Shown here: piece by piece, positions 6,209 through 6,438 of the stretch | Position numbering within the stretch: position 1 is the stretch's first letter | Layout of the letters: each line of letters opens with the position of its first letter | NCBI GenBank assembly: GCA_016213865.1 | Contig: JACQZL010000110.1 | Location: 1-6,438, forward strand | Origin: Candidatus Rifleibacteriota bacterium | GTDB taxonomy: Bacteria; UBP17; UBA6191; JACPRK01 | Length of the DNA: 6,438 bases | Direction of reading: 5' to 3' | Notes under the pieces: model-generated | What the model saw: only the letters and a program-made list of their open reading frames with translations | The model's database searches: none | What the model was told of the DNA's origin: nothing | Made by a program: the position numbers and the translations under genes

Positions 6209-6438
6209 GCGAGGATGGCACCGGCCAGATCCGTCGGACTTGCATCGGCAGCAGGCGGCATGCTGAACCCGGGCCGGGGGATGAGCGACAGAGAGATGTT
6301 CTGGCGACAAGACTCCACCATCGGCCCGGTCCAGGGTTGACCGTCATGGACCGACCGTGAATTTTCACTTGTTACTGATGCGGAGTTAGCCTTCCTTTCT
6401 GGGTCACAGGGCTGGCCGTGGTGGCCACGGTTCATGGG
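6209..6438. other. Non-coding right end, no recognisable gene
   Basis: Open frames exist on both strands, but none has recognisable protein sequence, a convincing start, or a family motif. The stretch includes a 7-bp inverted repeat, CGGTCCA (6327-6333) and TGGACCG (6347-6353), a cluster of GACCG motifs around it, and a relatively AT-rich patch at about 6359-6400. The small palindrome GTGGCCAC lies at 6421-6428 near the edge. It may be the upstream region of the antitoxin-like gene or of a gene beyond the window. Confidence 0.5.

Noticed and set aside
6019..6435. A 138-codon minus-strand open frame and similar ones at the right edge
   Set aside because: They overlap the antitoxin-like gene in another frame and cross its promoter; the sequence has no recognisable family features.

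Overview
This is a GC-rich bacterial window with five protein genes, two of them incomplete or disrupted as read. From left to right they are: the 3' end of an M3-family oligoendopeptidase (+), a secreted plant-type GH13 alpha-amylase (-), acetate kinase (+), a large exported beta-propeller protein of the Reg_prop type with an apparent frameshift near its N-terminus (-), and a small antitoxin-like protein (-). I see no rRNA, tRNA, CRISPR array or transposase gene. Gram-negative-style signal peptides, Reg_prop propellers, a plant-like alpha-amylase and CACAGAGN-type intergenic repeats together suggest an uncultured member of Acidobacteriota or a similar high-GC phylum. That placement is an inference from gene content, not from a marker gene.

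Layout. The peptidase (1-551) and amylase (574-1926) converge with only 22 bp between stop codons. The amylase and ackA (2335-3582) diverge from a 408-bp intergenic region. It holds a candidate amylase promoter, a hairpin-forming element built from inverted arrays of an 8-bp unit and flanked by ATCC on both sides, and a run of eight G. ackA and the propeller gene (3671-5858) converge on an 88-bp gap with a 7-bp tandem repeat and two GC-rich hairpins that probably end transcription. Upstream of the propeller gene on the same strand lies the antitoxin-like gene (5967-6161), which has the best promoter in the window (TTGCCC, 17 nt, TAGAAT). The right end (6209-6438) is apparently non-coding.

How the genes may relate. 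The secreted amylase would release malto-oligosaccharides outside the cell or in the periplasm. Acetate kinase makes ATP from acetyl phosphate, and the peptidase trims peptides. This fits a heterotroph living on polymers, but the genes are mostly convergent or divergent, so the block is not a dedicated operon. The only likely co-transcribed pair is antitoxin-like gene plus propeller gene. No convincing new multi-gene system is visible. The points most worth checking are the frameshift in the propeller gene, the 8-mer inverted-repeat element, and the antitoxin-like gene with no toxin beside it.
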